In this document: piece after piece, positions 1 through 7,458 of the stretch
How positions within the stretch are numbered: the stretch's first letter is position 1
How the letters are laid out: each line of letters begins with the position of its first letter
NCBI GenBank assembly: GCA_902766845.1
Contig: CACXFD010000021.1
Location: 1 to 9,730, forward strand
Origin: an uncultured Lachnospiraceae bacterium
GTDB lineage: Bacteria > Bacillota > Clostridia > Lachnospirales > Lachnospiraceae
Direction: 5' to 3'
DNA: 9,730 nt
Position numbers and translations under genes: made by a program
The notes under the pieces: model-generated
The model's database searches: none
What the model was told of the DNA's origin: nothing
The model's input: the letters and a program-made list of their open reading frames with translations, nothing else

Positions 1-1525
1 AGGGTTAAAGGTAGCAGCACAAAAGCTGGATCCTTATATCAATGTGGATCCGGGTACCATGAGTCCCTATCAGCACGGAGAAGTCTATGTGACGGAAGAC
101 GGTGCGGAGACGGATCTGGACCTGGGACACTATGAAAGATTTATCGATGAAGACCTGACGAAGTTTTCCAATCTGACTTCGGGCCGGGTTTACTGGAATG
201 TCCTGAACAAGGAACGCAAAGGCGAGTATCTGGGTTCCACGGTACAGGTCATTCCCCATATCACCAACGAGATCAAGGAATTTGTCTATGACGCCGGCAA
301 GCAGACGGGAGCAGATGTGGTCATCACCGAGATCGGCGGGACCATCGGCGATATCGAATCCCAGCCGTTCATCGAAGCCGTGCGCCAGATCTCCCTGGAG
401 ATCGGACGCGAAAACAGCCTGTTCATACATGTCACCCTGGTCCCCTATCTGAAGGGATCCGAAGAACACAAATCCAAGCCCACCCAGCATTCGGTCAAAG
501 AACTTCAGGGCCTCGGGATCCATCCGAACCTGATCGTCCTGCGGTGCGATGAGCCGCTGGAGCCCTCGATTTTTCAGAAGATCGCCCTGTTCTGCAATGT
601 CCGCCCCGACTGCGTGATCGAGAATCTGACCCTGCCGGACCTGTACGAAGCGCCGCTGATGCTGGAACGATCGCACTTTTCGGAAGTCGTCTGCCGCGAA
701 CTGGGACTGACGGTTCCAAAGCCGGATCTGGCCGAGTGGGAAGAAATGGTCTCCCGCATCCGCCGCGCGCAGTCCCTGCCGCGCGCTGTCACGATCGGTC
801 TGGTCGGAAAATACGTCGGCCTGCATGACGCCTATCTTTCCGTGGCGGAAGCGCTCCGGCATGCCGGCTTCTGGAGGGAAGCCCATATCGAGATCCGATG
901 GATCGATTCCGAGACCGTTTCGGAAACCACGGCCGACGGCGTCTTTTCCGGCCTCGACGGGATCCTGGTCCCGGGCGGGTTCGGGAGCCGCGGGATCGAC
1001 GGCATGATCCTGGCTGCACAGTATGCGCGGGAGCACCGGATCCCCTATCTCGGCATCTGCCTCGGCATGCAGATCGCCGTGATCGAATTCGCACGGCACG
1101 CGGCCGGCATCCCCGATGCGGATTCCGGTGAATTCAATGAGCAGTGCCGGCATAAGGTCATCGATTTCATGCCCGGTCAAAGCGACGAGATCGATAAGGG
1201 CGGGACCCTGCGGCTCGGCGCATACCCCTGTATCATCCGCCCGGGCACCACGATGGAGCGCTGCTACGGCAGGCTGGAAATCTGTGAACGTCACCGCCAC
1301 CGCTACGAATTCAATAATGATTACCGGGAAGCTCTGACGGCTGCGGGCCTGACCCTCAGCGGTCTGTCCCCGGACGAAAAGCTCGTGGAAACGGTCGAAC
1401 TGACTGACCGGCCGTTCTTCGTCGGCGTGCAGTACCATCCCGAATTCAAGAGCCGGCCCAACCGGCCCCATCCGCTCTTTACGGGCTTTGTCACGGCGGC
1501 GCTGCAAAAGGCGGAAGCAAGATGA
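1..1525 (+). CDS. pyrG: CTP synthase (glutamine hydrolysing), 5'-truncated by window edge
   Basis: CTP synthase makes CTP from UTP, ATP and glutamine-derived ammonia in the cytosol, the last step of de novo pyrimidine nucleotide synthesis. The reading frame is open from base 2 and enters at the residues just before the family signature DPYINVDPGTMSPYQHGE. By comparison with Bacillus PyrG about 31 N-terminal residues, including the P-loop, lie outside the window; 507 codons are present. The synthase domain shows GAETDLDLGHYERF, TVQVIPHITNEI and KPTQHSVKEL. The C-terminal class I glutaminase domain has PGGFGSRG, the nucleophile Cys in GICLGMQ (codon 1058-1060), and His and Glu in VQYHPEF (codons 1436-1438 and 1442-1444). 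The GTG at 44 is an internal Val codon, not a start. The stop overlaps the purF start by ATGA. The promoter and any leader regulation lie outside the window. Confidence 0.97.
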   Translation, partial: GLKVAAQKLDPYINVDPGTMSPYQHGEVYVTEDGAETDLDLGHYERFIDEDLTKFSNLTSGRVYWNVLNKERKGEYLGSTVQVIPHITNEIKEFVYDAGKQTGADVVITEIGGTIGDIESQPFIEAVRQISLEIGRENSLFIHVTLVPYLKGSEEHKSKPTQHSVKELQGLGIHPNLIVLRCDEPLEPSIFQKIALFCNVRPDCVIENLTLPDLYEAPLMLERSHFSEVVCRELGLTVPKPDLAEWEEMVSRIRRAQSLPRAVTIGLVGKYVGLHDAYLSVAEALRHAGFWREAHIEIRWIDSETVSETTADGVFSGLDGILVPGGFGSRGIDGMILAAQYAREHRIPYLGICLGMQIAVIEFARHAAGIPDADSGEFNEQCRHKVIDFMPGQSDEIDKGGTLRLGAYPCIIRPGTTMERCYGRLEICERHRHRYEFNNDYREALTAAGLTLSGLSPDEKLVETVELTDRPFFVGVQYHPEFKSRPNRPHPLFTGFVTAALQKAEAR

Positions 1526-2952
1526 GCCTGCACGAAGAATGCGGTGTTTTCGGTGTGTATTCACCGGAGCCGGGCGACGCGGCGCGCCTGTGCTATTACG
1601 GCCTCTGCGCCCTGCAGCACAGAGGCCAGGAAAGCTGCGGCATCGTCGTCAACGACGACGGTCTTTTTGTATCACGAAAGGACATCGGACTCGTACACGA
1701 AGTCTTCCCGCGCGAAGCCCTCTTTTCCTTTCCCCGAGCCTCCATGGCGGTAGGCCATACGCGCTACGGAACGACCGGAGCCGCCAGCCGTGACAACTGC
1801 CAGCCCATCGAAATCAACCACCAGAAGGGGAGGCTGGCGATCGCGCATAACGGAAACCTGTCCAACGCAGCGGAACTGCGCAGCCGGCTCGAACTGACCG
1901 GGGCGATCTTCCACACGACCAGCGACACGGAAACGATCGCCTACATCGTGACCCGGGAGCGGCTGACGGCCCCTTCGATCGAAGAAGCCGTCAGCCGTGC
2001 CATGGATATTCTGGAGGGAGCGTACTCTCTCGTCCTGATGTCGCCCCGGAAGCTGATCTGCGTGCGGGACCCGCACGGATTTCGGCCGCTTTGCTATGGA
2101 AAGCGCCCGGACGGGACCTATGTGATCGCCTCGGAAAGCAGTGCCCTGCGGGCCGTCGGCGCCGATCCGGTCCGGGACGTCGATCCGGGTGAGATCCTGA
2201 TCTTTGGCCCCGACGGGATCCTCTCCCGGAGAGAACACTGCGGCCGCTGTCCCCGGCGGATCTGCGTTTTCGAATACATCTATTTTGCCCGTCCGGATTC
2301 CGTGCTGGACGGCGTCCCGGTACACGCGGCACGGATCCGTGCCGGAGAAGTCCTGGCGGAAACGCATCCGGTCTCCGCCGATGTCGTGATCGGCGTGCCC
2401 GATTCCGGCCTGGATGCCGCGCTGGGTTACAGCCGGCGTTCCGGCATCCCCTATGGAATCGGCCTGATCAAAAACAAATATGTCGGCCGCACATTCATTG
2501 CGCCGGACAGCCGCGCAGATCAGGTACAGATCAAGCTGGCCGCCGTTGAAGAAGCGGTAAGCGACCGCCGCGTCGTCCTGGTCGACGATTCGATCGTCCG
2601 GGGGACCACCGGGGAACATATCGTCGGGCTTCTCCGGAAGGCCGGAGCCCGCGAAGTCCATATGCGCGTGTCTGCGCCCCCGTTCCTGTGGCCATGCTAT
2701 TACGGCACCGACATCGATTCATCGGATGACCTGATCGCCTGCCATCATTCACCGGACGAGATCGCCCGCATGTTTGGAGCCGATTCGCTCGGCTTCTTCC
2801 CGCCGGACCGCCTCCGCGAGCTGGCCGGTGAAGGTTTCTGCAGCGCCTGCTTTGACGGCCGCTACCCGACCCGCAGGCCGGAATCCGCCCGGAAAGGCCG
2901 CTATGAACAGCGTCTTTCGGTCTCCGGGAGGGAAAAGGAGGGACCCACATGA
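1522..2952 (+). CDS. purF: Amidophosphoribosyltransferase (glutamine PRPP amidotransferase), Fe-S type
   Basis: PurF catalyses the committed step of purine synthesis, PRPP plus glutamine to phosphoribosylamine, in the cytosol. The 476-residue protein has an Ntn-type glutaminase domain with the catalytic Cys at residue 7 (EECGVFGV), so a six-residue propeptide must be removed to expose it. RYGTTGA, AHNGNLSN and TSDTE follow. The C-terminal phosphoribosyltransferase domain has the PRPP loop VVLVDDSIVRGTT (about 351-363). Cys248 (RRIC before EYIYFARPDS), Cys392 (WPCYYG), Cys440 and Cys443 (CSAC) match the four 4Fe-4S ligands of Bacillus PurF. An extra CxxC (Cys240/Cys243) sits just before Cys248. 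The ATG overlaps the pyrG stop (ATGA), with only a weak purine-rich Shine-Dalgarno (AAGGCGG), so translation is probably coupled. No other pur gene is in the window. Confidence 0.97.
   Translation: MSLHEECGVFGVYSPEPGDAARLCYYGLCALQHRGQESCGIVVNDDGLFVSRKDIGLVHEVFPREALFSFPRASMAVGHTRYGTTGAASRDNCQPIEINHQKGRLAIAHNGNLSNAAELRSRLELTGAIFHTTSDTETIAYIVTRERLTAPSIEEAVSRAMDILEGAYSLVLMSPRKLICVRDPHGFRPLCYGKRPDGTYVIASESSALRAVGADPVRDVDPGEILIFGPDGILSRREHCGRCPRRICVFEYIYFARPDSVLDGVPVHAARIRAGEVLAETHPVSADVVIGVPDSGLDAALGYSRRSGIPYGIGLIKNKYVGRTFIAPDSRADQVQIKLAAVEEAVSDRRVVLVDDSIVRGTTGEHIVGLLRKAGAREVHMRVSAPPFLWPCYYGTDIDSSDDLIACHHSPDEIARMFGADSLGFFPPDRLRELAGEGFCSACFDGRYPTRRPESARKGRYEQRLSVSGREKEGPT
2936..2941 (+). promoter_or_regulatory. 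Ribosome binding site of carA
   Basis: AGGAGG is a full Shine-Dalgarno match lying inside the last codons of purF. It sits 7 nt before the ATG at 2949. The next in-frame ATG (2958) would be 16 nt away, so this site decides the carA start. It also lets carA be initiated independently of coupling to purF. Confidence 0.85.
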
Positions 2953-4103
2953 TTCAGATGCCGGACAGAAAACTGATCCTTGAAGACGGGCAGGAATATG
3001 CCGGCCGATCGTTCGGGGCGGTTCGCGAATGCATACTCGAACTCGTCTTCAACACTTCCATGACCGGTTATCAGGAGATTCTCTCCGATCCGTCCTATAC
3101 GGATCAGGCCGTTGTCATGACCTATCCGCTGGCCGGCAATTACGGCATGTCCGATGACGATTACGAGACCGACGTTCCCTCGATCGGTGCCCTGATCGTC
3201 CGCGACTGCAGCGATCACCCTTCCCATTTCCGCAGCACCGCTGCGCTCGGGGAGGCTATGGCACGTTTCGGGATCCCCGGGATCAGCGGGATCGACACGA
3301 GAAAACTGACCCGGTCGATTCGTGACCGGGGCAGCCGGAAGGTCATGATCACAGACATCGGGACGCCCCGCTCGAAGGGACTGGCGCTCCTTGCGCGCAC
3401 CCAGCTCCCCCGCGACGCCGTCGCACGCGTCAGCTGTCCGGCCATACAGACCGTGCTGCCCACGACCGCGGCCTCACATGCCGTCTCACAAAACGGTCCG
3501 TTCCGGTCCGGCTCCTCTGCCGGCGATGCCCGCTTCCATGTCGTACTGATCGACTGCGGAGTCAAACGGAGCATCGTGAGCGCACTTACCGCACGCGGCT
3601 GCCTCGTGACAAAGGTCCCCTGGAATACGTCCGCCCGTACGATCCTTTCGCTTCAGCCGGACGGAGTCCTGGTGTCAAACGGCCCGGGCGATCCGGCGGA
3701 CGCCTCGGCAACGGTCCGCGCCGTGCGGGAGCTTCTCGGTCAGGTCCCGGTCTTCGGAATCTGTCTGGGCCACCAGATCATCTCCCTCGCATACGGTGCA
3801 TCGACGTATAAGCTCCCGTTCGGACACCGCGGGGGAAACCATCCGGTCCGTGACCTGCAGACAGGCCGGATCGGAATCACCTCGCAGAATCACTCCTATG
3901 CGGTGGACCGGGGCAGTCTTTCCGGCACGCCGCTGATGGTGACTCACCTGAATATACTCGACGGGACCGTAGAAGGCGTCAGCTGTGAACGGGACCTCGC
4001 TTTCGGCGTGCAGTATCATCCGGAAAGCGCGCCCGGCCCTGAAGACAGCCTTCATTTGTTCGACTGTTTTCTGCATCTCATGGAAGGAGCAAGACATGCC
4101 TAA
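2949..4103 (+). CDS. carA: Carbamoyl-phosphate synthase small (glutaminase) subunit
   Basis: CarA hydrolyses glutamine and channels ammonia to CarB for carbamoyl phosphate, the shared precursor of pyrimidines and arginine. The 384-residue protein has the usual family length. The N-terminal CPSase domain shows LEDGQEYAGRSFGA, FNTSMTGYQEILSDPSY and GIPGISGIDTRKLTR. The C-terminal class I amidotransferase domain begins near residue 195 and has VSNGPGDP, nucleophile Cys272 in GICLGHQ, ITSQNHSYAVD, and His357/Glu359 in VQYHPES. The start at 2949 overlaps the purF stop (ATGA) and is set by an AGGAGG site 7 nt upstream. The stop lies inside carB, giving an 8-bp overlap. No PyrR-type leader is visible next to carA, so regulation is probably from a promoter upstream of pyrG. 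One carbamoyl-phosphate synthase in this operon may have to serve both pathways. Confidence 0.97.
   Translation: MIQMPDRKLILEDGQEYAGRSFGAVRECILELVFNTSMTGYQEILSDPSYTDQAVVMTYPLAGNYGMSDDDYETDVPSIGALIVRDCSDHPSHFRSTAALGEAMARFGIPGISGIDTRKLTRSIRDRGSRKVMITDIGTPRSKGLALLARTQLPRDAVARVSCPAIQTVLPTTAASHAVSQNGPFRSGSSAGDARFHVVLIDCGVKRSIVSALTARGCLVTKVPWNTSARTILSLQPDGVLVSNGPGDPADASATVRAVRELLGQVPVFGICLGHQIISLAYGASTYKLPFGHRGGNHPVRDLQTGRIGITSQNHSYAVDRGSLSGTPLMVTHLNILDGTVEGVSCERDLAFGVQYHPESAPGPEDSLHLFDCFLHLMEGARHA
4084..4089 (+). promoter_or_regulatory. Ribosome binding site of carB
   Basis: AAGGAG lies within the end of carA, 6 nt before the ATG at 4096. It supports that ATG over an in-frame ATG at 3985, which would add 37 residues translated from the carA glutaminase region in another frame and is not part of the family N-terminus. 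Confidence 0.85.
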
Positions 4104-7100
4104 ACGAACCGATATCCGCAAGATCCTCGTCATCGGCTCCGGCCCGATCGTGATCGGTCAGGCCGCCGAATTCGATTATGCGGGCACGCAGGCCTGTCTG
4201 GCGCTCAAGGAGGAAGGCTATGAGGTGATCCTCTGCAATTCAAATCCGGCGACGATCATGACCGATCCCGGCATGGCCGACAAAGTCTATATGGAGCCCC
4301 TGACGCTCGAATACGTGGCCCGTATCATCCGCCTGGAACGCCCGGACGCCCTGCTGCCCGGCATCGGCGGACAAACGGGCCTGAACCTTGCCATGCAGCT
4401 CGAAGAACAGGGCGTCCTGAGGGAATGCGGCGTAGAGCTTCTGGGGACCGACAGCCGGTCGATCGCCCGCGCCGAAGACCGCGAACTGTTCAAAAGCCTC
4501 TGTGAAAGCCTTGGCGAGCCGGTCCTTCCGTCCGAGACCGCCTCCTGCCCCGAACAGGCTCTTTCCGCCGCACAGGCGATCGGTTTCCCTGTCGTGCTGC
4601 GCCCCGCCTATACGCTCGGAGGCACCGGGGGCGGTTTCGCAGACGGCCCGGAAGAGCTGCTGCCTCTGGCAAAGCACGCGCTGGAGCTGTCACCGGTCGG
4701 ACAGGTCCTGGTCGAAAAGAGCGTAAAGGGATACAAGGAGATCGAGTACGAGGTGATCCGCGATCATAACGACACCGCGATCACGGTCTGCAATATGGAG
4801 AATCTGGATCCGGTCGGTATCCACACCGGCGATTCCATCGTGGTATGCCCTTCACAGACGCTGGCCAACCGGGAATACCAGATGCTGCGCAGCAGCGCGC
4901 TCCGAATCATCCGTGCCCTGAAGATCGAAGGCGGATGCAACGTACAGTTTGCCCTGGACCCCGCGTCGTTTCAGTATTACCTGATCGAGGTGAACCCGCG
5001 GGTCTCCCGTTCCTCTGCTCTGGCATCCAAAGCCAGCGGTTTTCCGATCGCGCGGGTCTCCGCCAAGATCGGGATCGGAATGACGCTCGATGAGATCCGC
5101 CTCGCCAACACACCGGCCGCTTTCGAGCCGTCGCTCGACTATGTCGTCACAAAGCTTCCCCGGTTTCCCTTTGACAAATATGCCGACGCGGATCACTCAC
5201 TCTCCACCCAGATGAAAGCCACCGGTGAAGTCATGAGCATAGGGCGGACATTCGAAGAGAGTCTGCTCAAAGGGATCCGGTCCCTTGAGACCGGCACCGC
5301 GCATCTGTATCTCCCGCAATTTGACGCCTTGTCGAAAGAGGACCTGCTGGCTTATATCCGTATCGGCACCGACGACCGGCTTTTCGCGATCGCTGCCCTG
5401 CTTCGAAAGAATTGCGCTATACCGGAGATCGCCCGGGTGACCGGGATCGACCCTTTCTTCCTGCATGGTCTGGACCGGATCATCCGGATGGAACGGGAGC
5501 TCTCTCCCCGCCCGGGAGACCCGGACTGTCTGATAGCGGCCAAAAAGATGGGCTTTTCCGATTTGGCCGTGGCCCGTCTGTGGAAAATGAACGAGCGCGA
5601 GATCTTTGATCTTCGTATAGAACGCGGGATCCGCCCGGTCTATAAGATGATCGATTCCTGCGCGTCTGAATTCAACAGCTATATTCCGTACTTTTATTCC
5701 ACCTATGAAGACGAGAACGAATCGGCCGTGACAGACCGGCCCAAGATCGTTGTCCTGGGATCCGGTCCGATCCGGATCGGACAGGGGATCGAATTCGACT
5801 ATTCTTCGGTCCATGCCGTGCAAACGATCCGGAAGGTCGGATATGAAGCGATCATCATCAACAACAACCCGGAAACCGTCTCGACCGACTATACCTGTTC
5901 CGATAAACTCTACTTTGAGCCGCTGTGCGTCGAAGACGTCATGAACATCCTCCTTCTGGAGCGGCCGGATGGCGTGATCGTCACGCTGGGCGGCCAGACC
6001 GCGATCAATCTGGCACGTCCGCTGCAGGAGCGCGGCATTCCGATCCTGGGCTCCGGATGCGATGCGATCGATCGGGCCGAAGACCGGGATCTGTTTGAAA
6101 AGCTTCTGCTCTCCCTGAAGATCCCGCAGCCTCAGGGAGAAGCCGTGACCACCGTAGAGGACGGCATCGAAGCGGCACGGCGCATCGGCTACCCGGTCCT
6201 CGTGCGTCCGAGTTTCGTCCTGGGCGGGCGGGCGATGCAGATCGTCGCCAAAGAGGAGTCGATGTGGGACTATCTGAAGACGGCTGTGGCCGTGGACCGG
6301 GACCGTCCCGTCCTCGTAGACCGCTATATCCGCGGCAAGGAAGTCGAGGTGGATGCGGTCTGTGACGGCAAGCGGGTCTTTGTTCCCGGTATCATGGAAC
6401 TCGTGGAACGCACCGGTGTCCATTCCGGAGATTCGATCAGTGTCTATCCTCCGCAGAGTCTGTCTTTCCGTGTCCGCCAGACCATTCTCGATTATACCGA
6501 ACGGCTCGGTCTGGGCATCGGGATACGCGGCCTGTTCAATATCCAGTTCATCGTGGACCCCGAAGACCGCGTCTTTGTGATCGAAGTGAATCCCCGTTCG
6601 TCCAGGACCGTTCCGTTCCTCTCCAAGGCGACCGGATGGCCGCTGGCCGATATCGGCACCCGTGTCATGCTCGGGATGTCCCTGGCTGACCAGAAGATCC
6701 TCGAGCGTTATCCGAAGGAACGCTCGCGCTGCTACGTCAAGGTCCCCGTCTTCTCCTTTTCAAAGCTGTCCGGGATGGATGCCTATCTGTCCCCTGAGAT
6801 GAAATCGACCGGAGAGGCGATCGGATACGATACGGCTTACCACAGGGCGGCCTATAAGGCCCTTCTCGCGTCCGGACTGTCCCTCCGCAACTACGGCACG
6901 GTCCTGGTCAGCGTCGCCGACGAAGACAAGGAAGAGACCGTCCCGCTCATCCGAAGGTTTTACAAAATGGGCTTTACGATCGAGGCGACCTCTCTGACAG
7001 GCGAGGTACTTCAGGCTCATGGGATACGGACCCGGATCCGGCGCAAGCCGAGTGAAGGCAGCACGGAAGTGCTGGATTCGCTCCGCTCCGGATACATCAG

Positions 7101-7275
7101 TTATATGATCAATACCCGGGCGATCCTGTCCGGTGTGCATTACGGGGACGGGGTAGCCATACGGCGCTGCGCGGCCCGCAACAACGTCACGATGCTGACC
7201 TCCCTGGACACGGTCCGTCTGGTCCTCGATGTCCTGGAAGAGATCACGCTCGGCGTCTCTACGATCGATGCATAA
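4096..7275 (+). CDS. carB: Carbamoyl-phosphate synthase large subunit
   Basis: CarB makes carbamoyl phosphate from bicarbonate, two ATP and ammonia delivered by CarA. The 1059-residue protein is close to the length of E. coli and Bacillus homologues. Its two homologous halves are plain. The first starts with KILVIGSGPIVIGQAAEFDY and activates bicarbonate. The second starts near residue 550 with KIVVLGSGPIRIGQGIEFDY and phosphorylates carbamate. Each half has an ATP-grasp signature (RPAYTLGGTGGG and RPSFVLGGRAM; LIEVNPRVSRSSALASKASG and VIEVNPRSSRTVPFLSKATG). An oligomerisation region lies between them, and the last ~130 residues (from about 930) form the MGS-like allosteric domain. The start follows an AAGGAG site and gives the expected MPKRTDIRKILVIGSG. 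carB is last in the operon and is followed after 3 nt by a strong terminator. No broken motif was seen. Confidence 0.98.
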   Translation: MPKRTDIRKILVIGSGPIVIGQAAEFDYAGTQACLALKEEGYEVILCNSNPATIMTDPGMADKVYMEPLTLEYVARIIRLERPDALLPGIGGQTGLNLAMQLEEQGVLRECGVELLGTDSRSIARAEDRELFKSLCESLGEPVLPSETASCPEQALSAAQAIGFPVVLRPAYTLGGTGGGFADGPEELLPLAKHALELSPVGQVLVEKSVKGYKEIEYEVIRDHNDTAITVCNMENLDPVGIHTGDSIVVCPSQTLANREYQMLRSSALRIIRALKIEGGCNVQFALDPASFQYYLIEVNPRVSRSSALASKASGFPIARVSAKIGIGMTLDEIRLANTPAAFEPSLDYVVTKLPRFPFDKYADADHSLSTQMKATGEVMSIGRTFEESLLKGIRSLETGTAHLYLPQFDALSKEDLLAYIRIGTDDRLFAIAALLRKNCAIPEIARVTGIDPFFLHGLDRIIRMERELSPRPGDPDCLIAAKKMGFSDLAVARLWKMNEREIFDLRIERGIRPVYKMIDSCASEFNSYIPYFYSTYEDENESAVTDRPKIVVLGSGPIRIGQGIEFDYSSVHAVQTIRKVGYEAIIINNNPETVSTDYTCSDKLYFEPLCVEDVMNILLLERPDGVIVTLGGQTAINLARPLQERGIPILGSGCDAIDRAEDRDLFEKLLLSLKIPQPQGEAVTTVEDGIEAARRIGYPVLVRPSFVLGGRAMQIVAKEESMWDYLKTAVAVDRDRPVLVDRYIRGKEVEVDAVCDGKRVFVPGIMELVERTGVHSGDSISVYPPQSLSFRVRQTILDYTERLGLGIGIRGLFNIQFIVDPEDRVFVIEVNPRSSRTVPFLSKATGWPLADIGTRVMLGMSLADQKILERYPKERSRCYVKVPVFSFSKLSGMDAYLSPEMKSTGEAIGYDTAYHRAAYKALLASGLSLRNYGTVLVSVADEDKEETVPLIRRFYKMGFTIEATSLTGEVLQAHGIRTRIRRKPSEGSTEVLDSLRSGYISYMINTRAILSGVHYGDGVAIRRCAARNNVTMLTSLDTVRLVLDVLEEITLGVSTIDA

Positions 7276-7278
7276 AGC

Positions 7279-7315
7279 AAAAGCCCTTCTCACCGTTACG
7301 TGAGAAGGGCTTTTT
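7279..7315. terminator. Bidirectional intrinsic terminator between carB and tRNA-Gly
   Basis: A perfect 11-bp stem (7283-7293 with 7300-7310) closes on the six-base loop CGTTAC. It is extended by AAAA/TTTT on the flanks to about 15 bp. On the plus strand the stem is followed by TTTTT, a textbook end for the pyrG-purF-carAB transcript. On the minus strand it begins only a few bases after the tRNA-Gly 3' end and is followed by TTTTGCTTT, so it can terminate the tRNA transcript too. Confidence 0.93.
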
Positions 7316-7320
7316 CCAAG

Positions 7321-7391
7321 AGCAGGATACGGGAATCGAACCCGCCTCTTCAGCTTGGGAAGCTGACATACTACCGATGTACTAATCCTGC
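7321..7391 (-). tRNA. tRNA-Gly, anticodon CCC
   Basis: The minus strand folds into a complete 71-nt cloverleaf. The acceptor stem GCAGGAT pairs with ATCCTGC, followed by discriminator U. The D stem is GTAC/GTAT with GG in its loop. The anticodon stem TCAGC/GCTGA encloses loop TTCCCAA, so the anticodon is CCC (reads GGG). A four-base variable region follows, then T stem GCGGG/CCCGT with loop TTCGATT. The U discriminator fits glycine tRNAs. The bases after it are CTT, so CCA is not encoded and must be added by a nucleotidyltransferase. The gene has its own promoter upstream and shares the carB terminator. Confidence 0.96.
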
Positions 7392-7402
7392 CTGTGGAAG
7401 AC

Positions 7403-7431
7403 AGTATAGCACGCGGCGCGGGAAATGACAA
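7403..7431 (-). promoter_or_regulatory. Sigma-70-type promoter for tRNA-Gly
   Basis: On the minus strand, -35 TTGTCA (7426-7431) and -10 TATACT (7403-7408) are separated by exactly 17 bp. A TG one base before the -10 (TGCTATACT) makes it an extended -10. A-rich sequence directly upstream of the -35 (AAAAGAAAAAC) resembles an UP element. The likely start at A7395 gives a leader of only about 4 nt before the mature tRNA. The -35 lies in the loop, and the spacer in one arm, of a perfect inverted repeat. Confidence 0.85.
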
Positions 7432-7453
7432 GTTTTTCTTTTCCCGCGCCGCG
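7412..7453. repeat. Perfect 14-bp GC-rich inverted repeat between trxB and tRNA-Gly
   Basis: Arms 7412-7425 and 7440-7453 are perfect reverse complements (CGCGGCGCGGGAAA and its complement) around a 14-base spacer. The repeat begins 5 bases after the trxB stop codon, so trxB mRNA would form a very stable 3' hairpin here. On the minus strand no T-run follows (TGCTATACTG comes next), so it is not a canonical intrinsic terminator. It could be a 3'-end stabilising or pausing hairpin, or a regulatory site, because it is interleaved with the tRNA promoter. Confidence 0.8.
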
Positions 7454-7458
7454 CATCC

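Noticed and set aside
44..46. GTG as the pyrG start
   Set aside because: The frame is open upstream and encodes the conserved KLDPYIN stretch before it, so GTG is an internal Val codon and the real start is outside the window.
5..1564. Very long open frame on the minus strand opposite pyrG (519 codons)
   Set aside because: It lies opposite a conserved gene, is rich in Arg/Gly/Asp with no recognisable motif, and has no suitable neighbours or ribosome site. GC-rich codon usage leaves few antisense stop codons, which explains it.
1672..2661. Long minus-strand open frame opposite purF (329 codons)
   Set aside because: Antisense shadow of purF; no family motif is seen.
3985..4095. Upstream in-frame ATG for carB
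   Set aside because: It would translate the carA glutaminase region in another frame, and has no family match. The ATG at 4096 has an AAGGAG site and gives the standard N-terminus.
5197..6423. Long minus-strand open frame opposite carB (408 codons)
   Set aside because: Antisense shadow of the conserved second half of carB; no motif or ribosome site supports it.
7321..7391. tRNA gene as an integration (att) site
   Set aside because: No integrase, no repeated tRNA 3' fragment and no mobile cargo were found nearby.
7412..7453. Inverted repeat as an ordinary trxB terminator
   Set aside because: No T-run follows the stem on the minus strand, so it was listed as a repeat with uncertain role, not a terminator.
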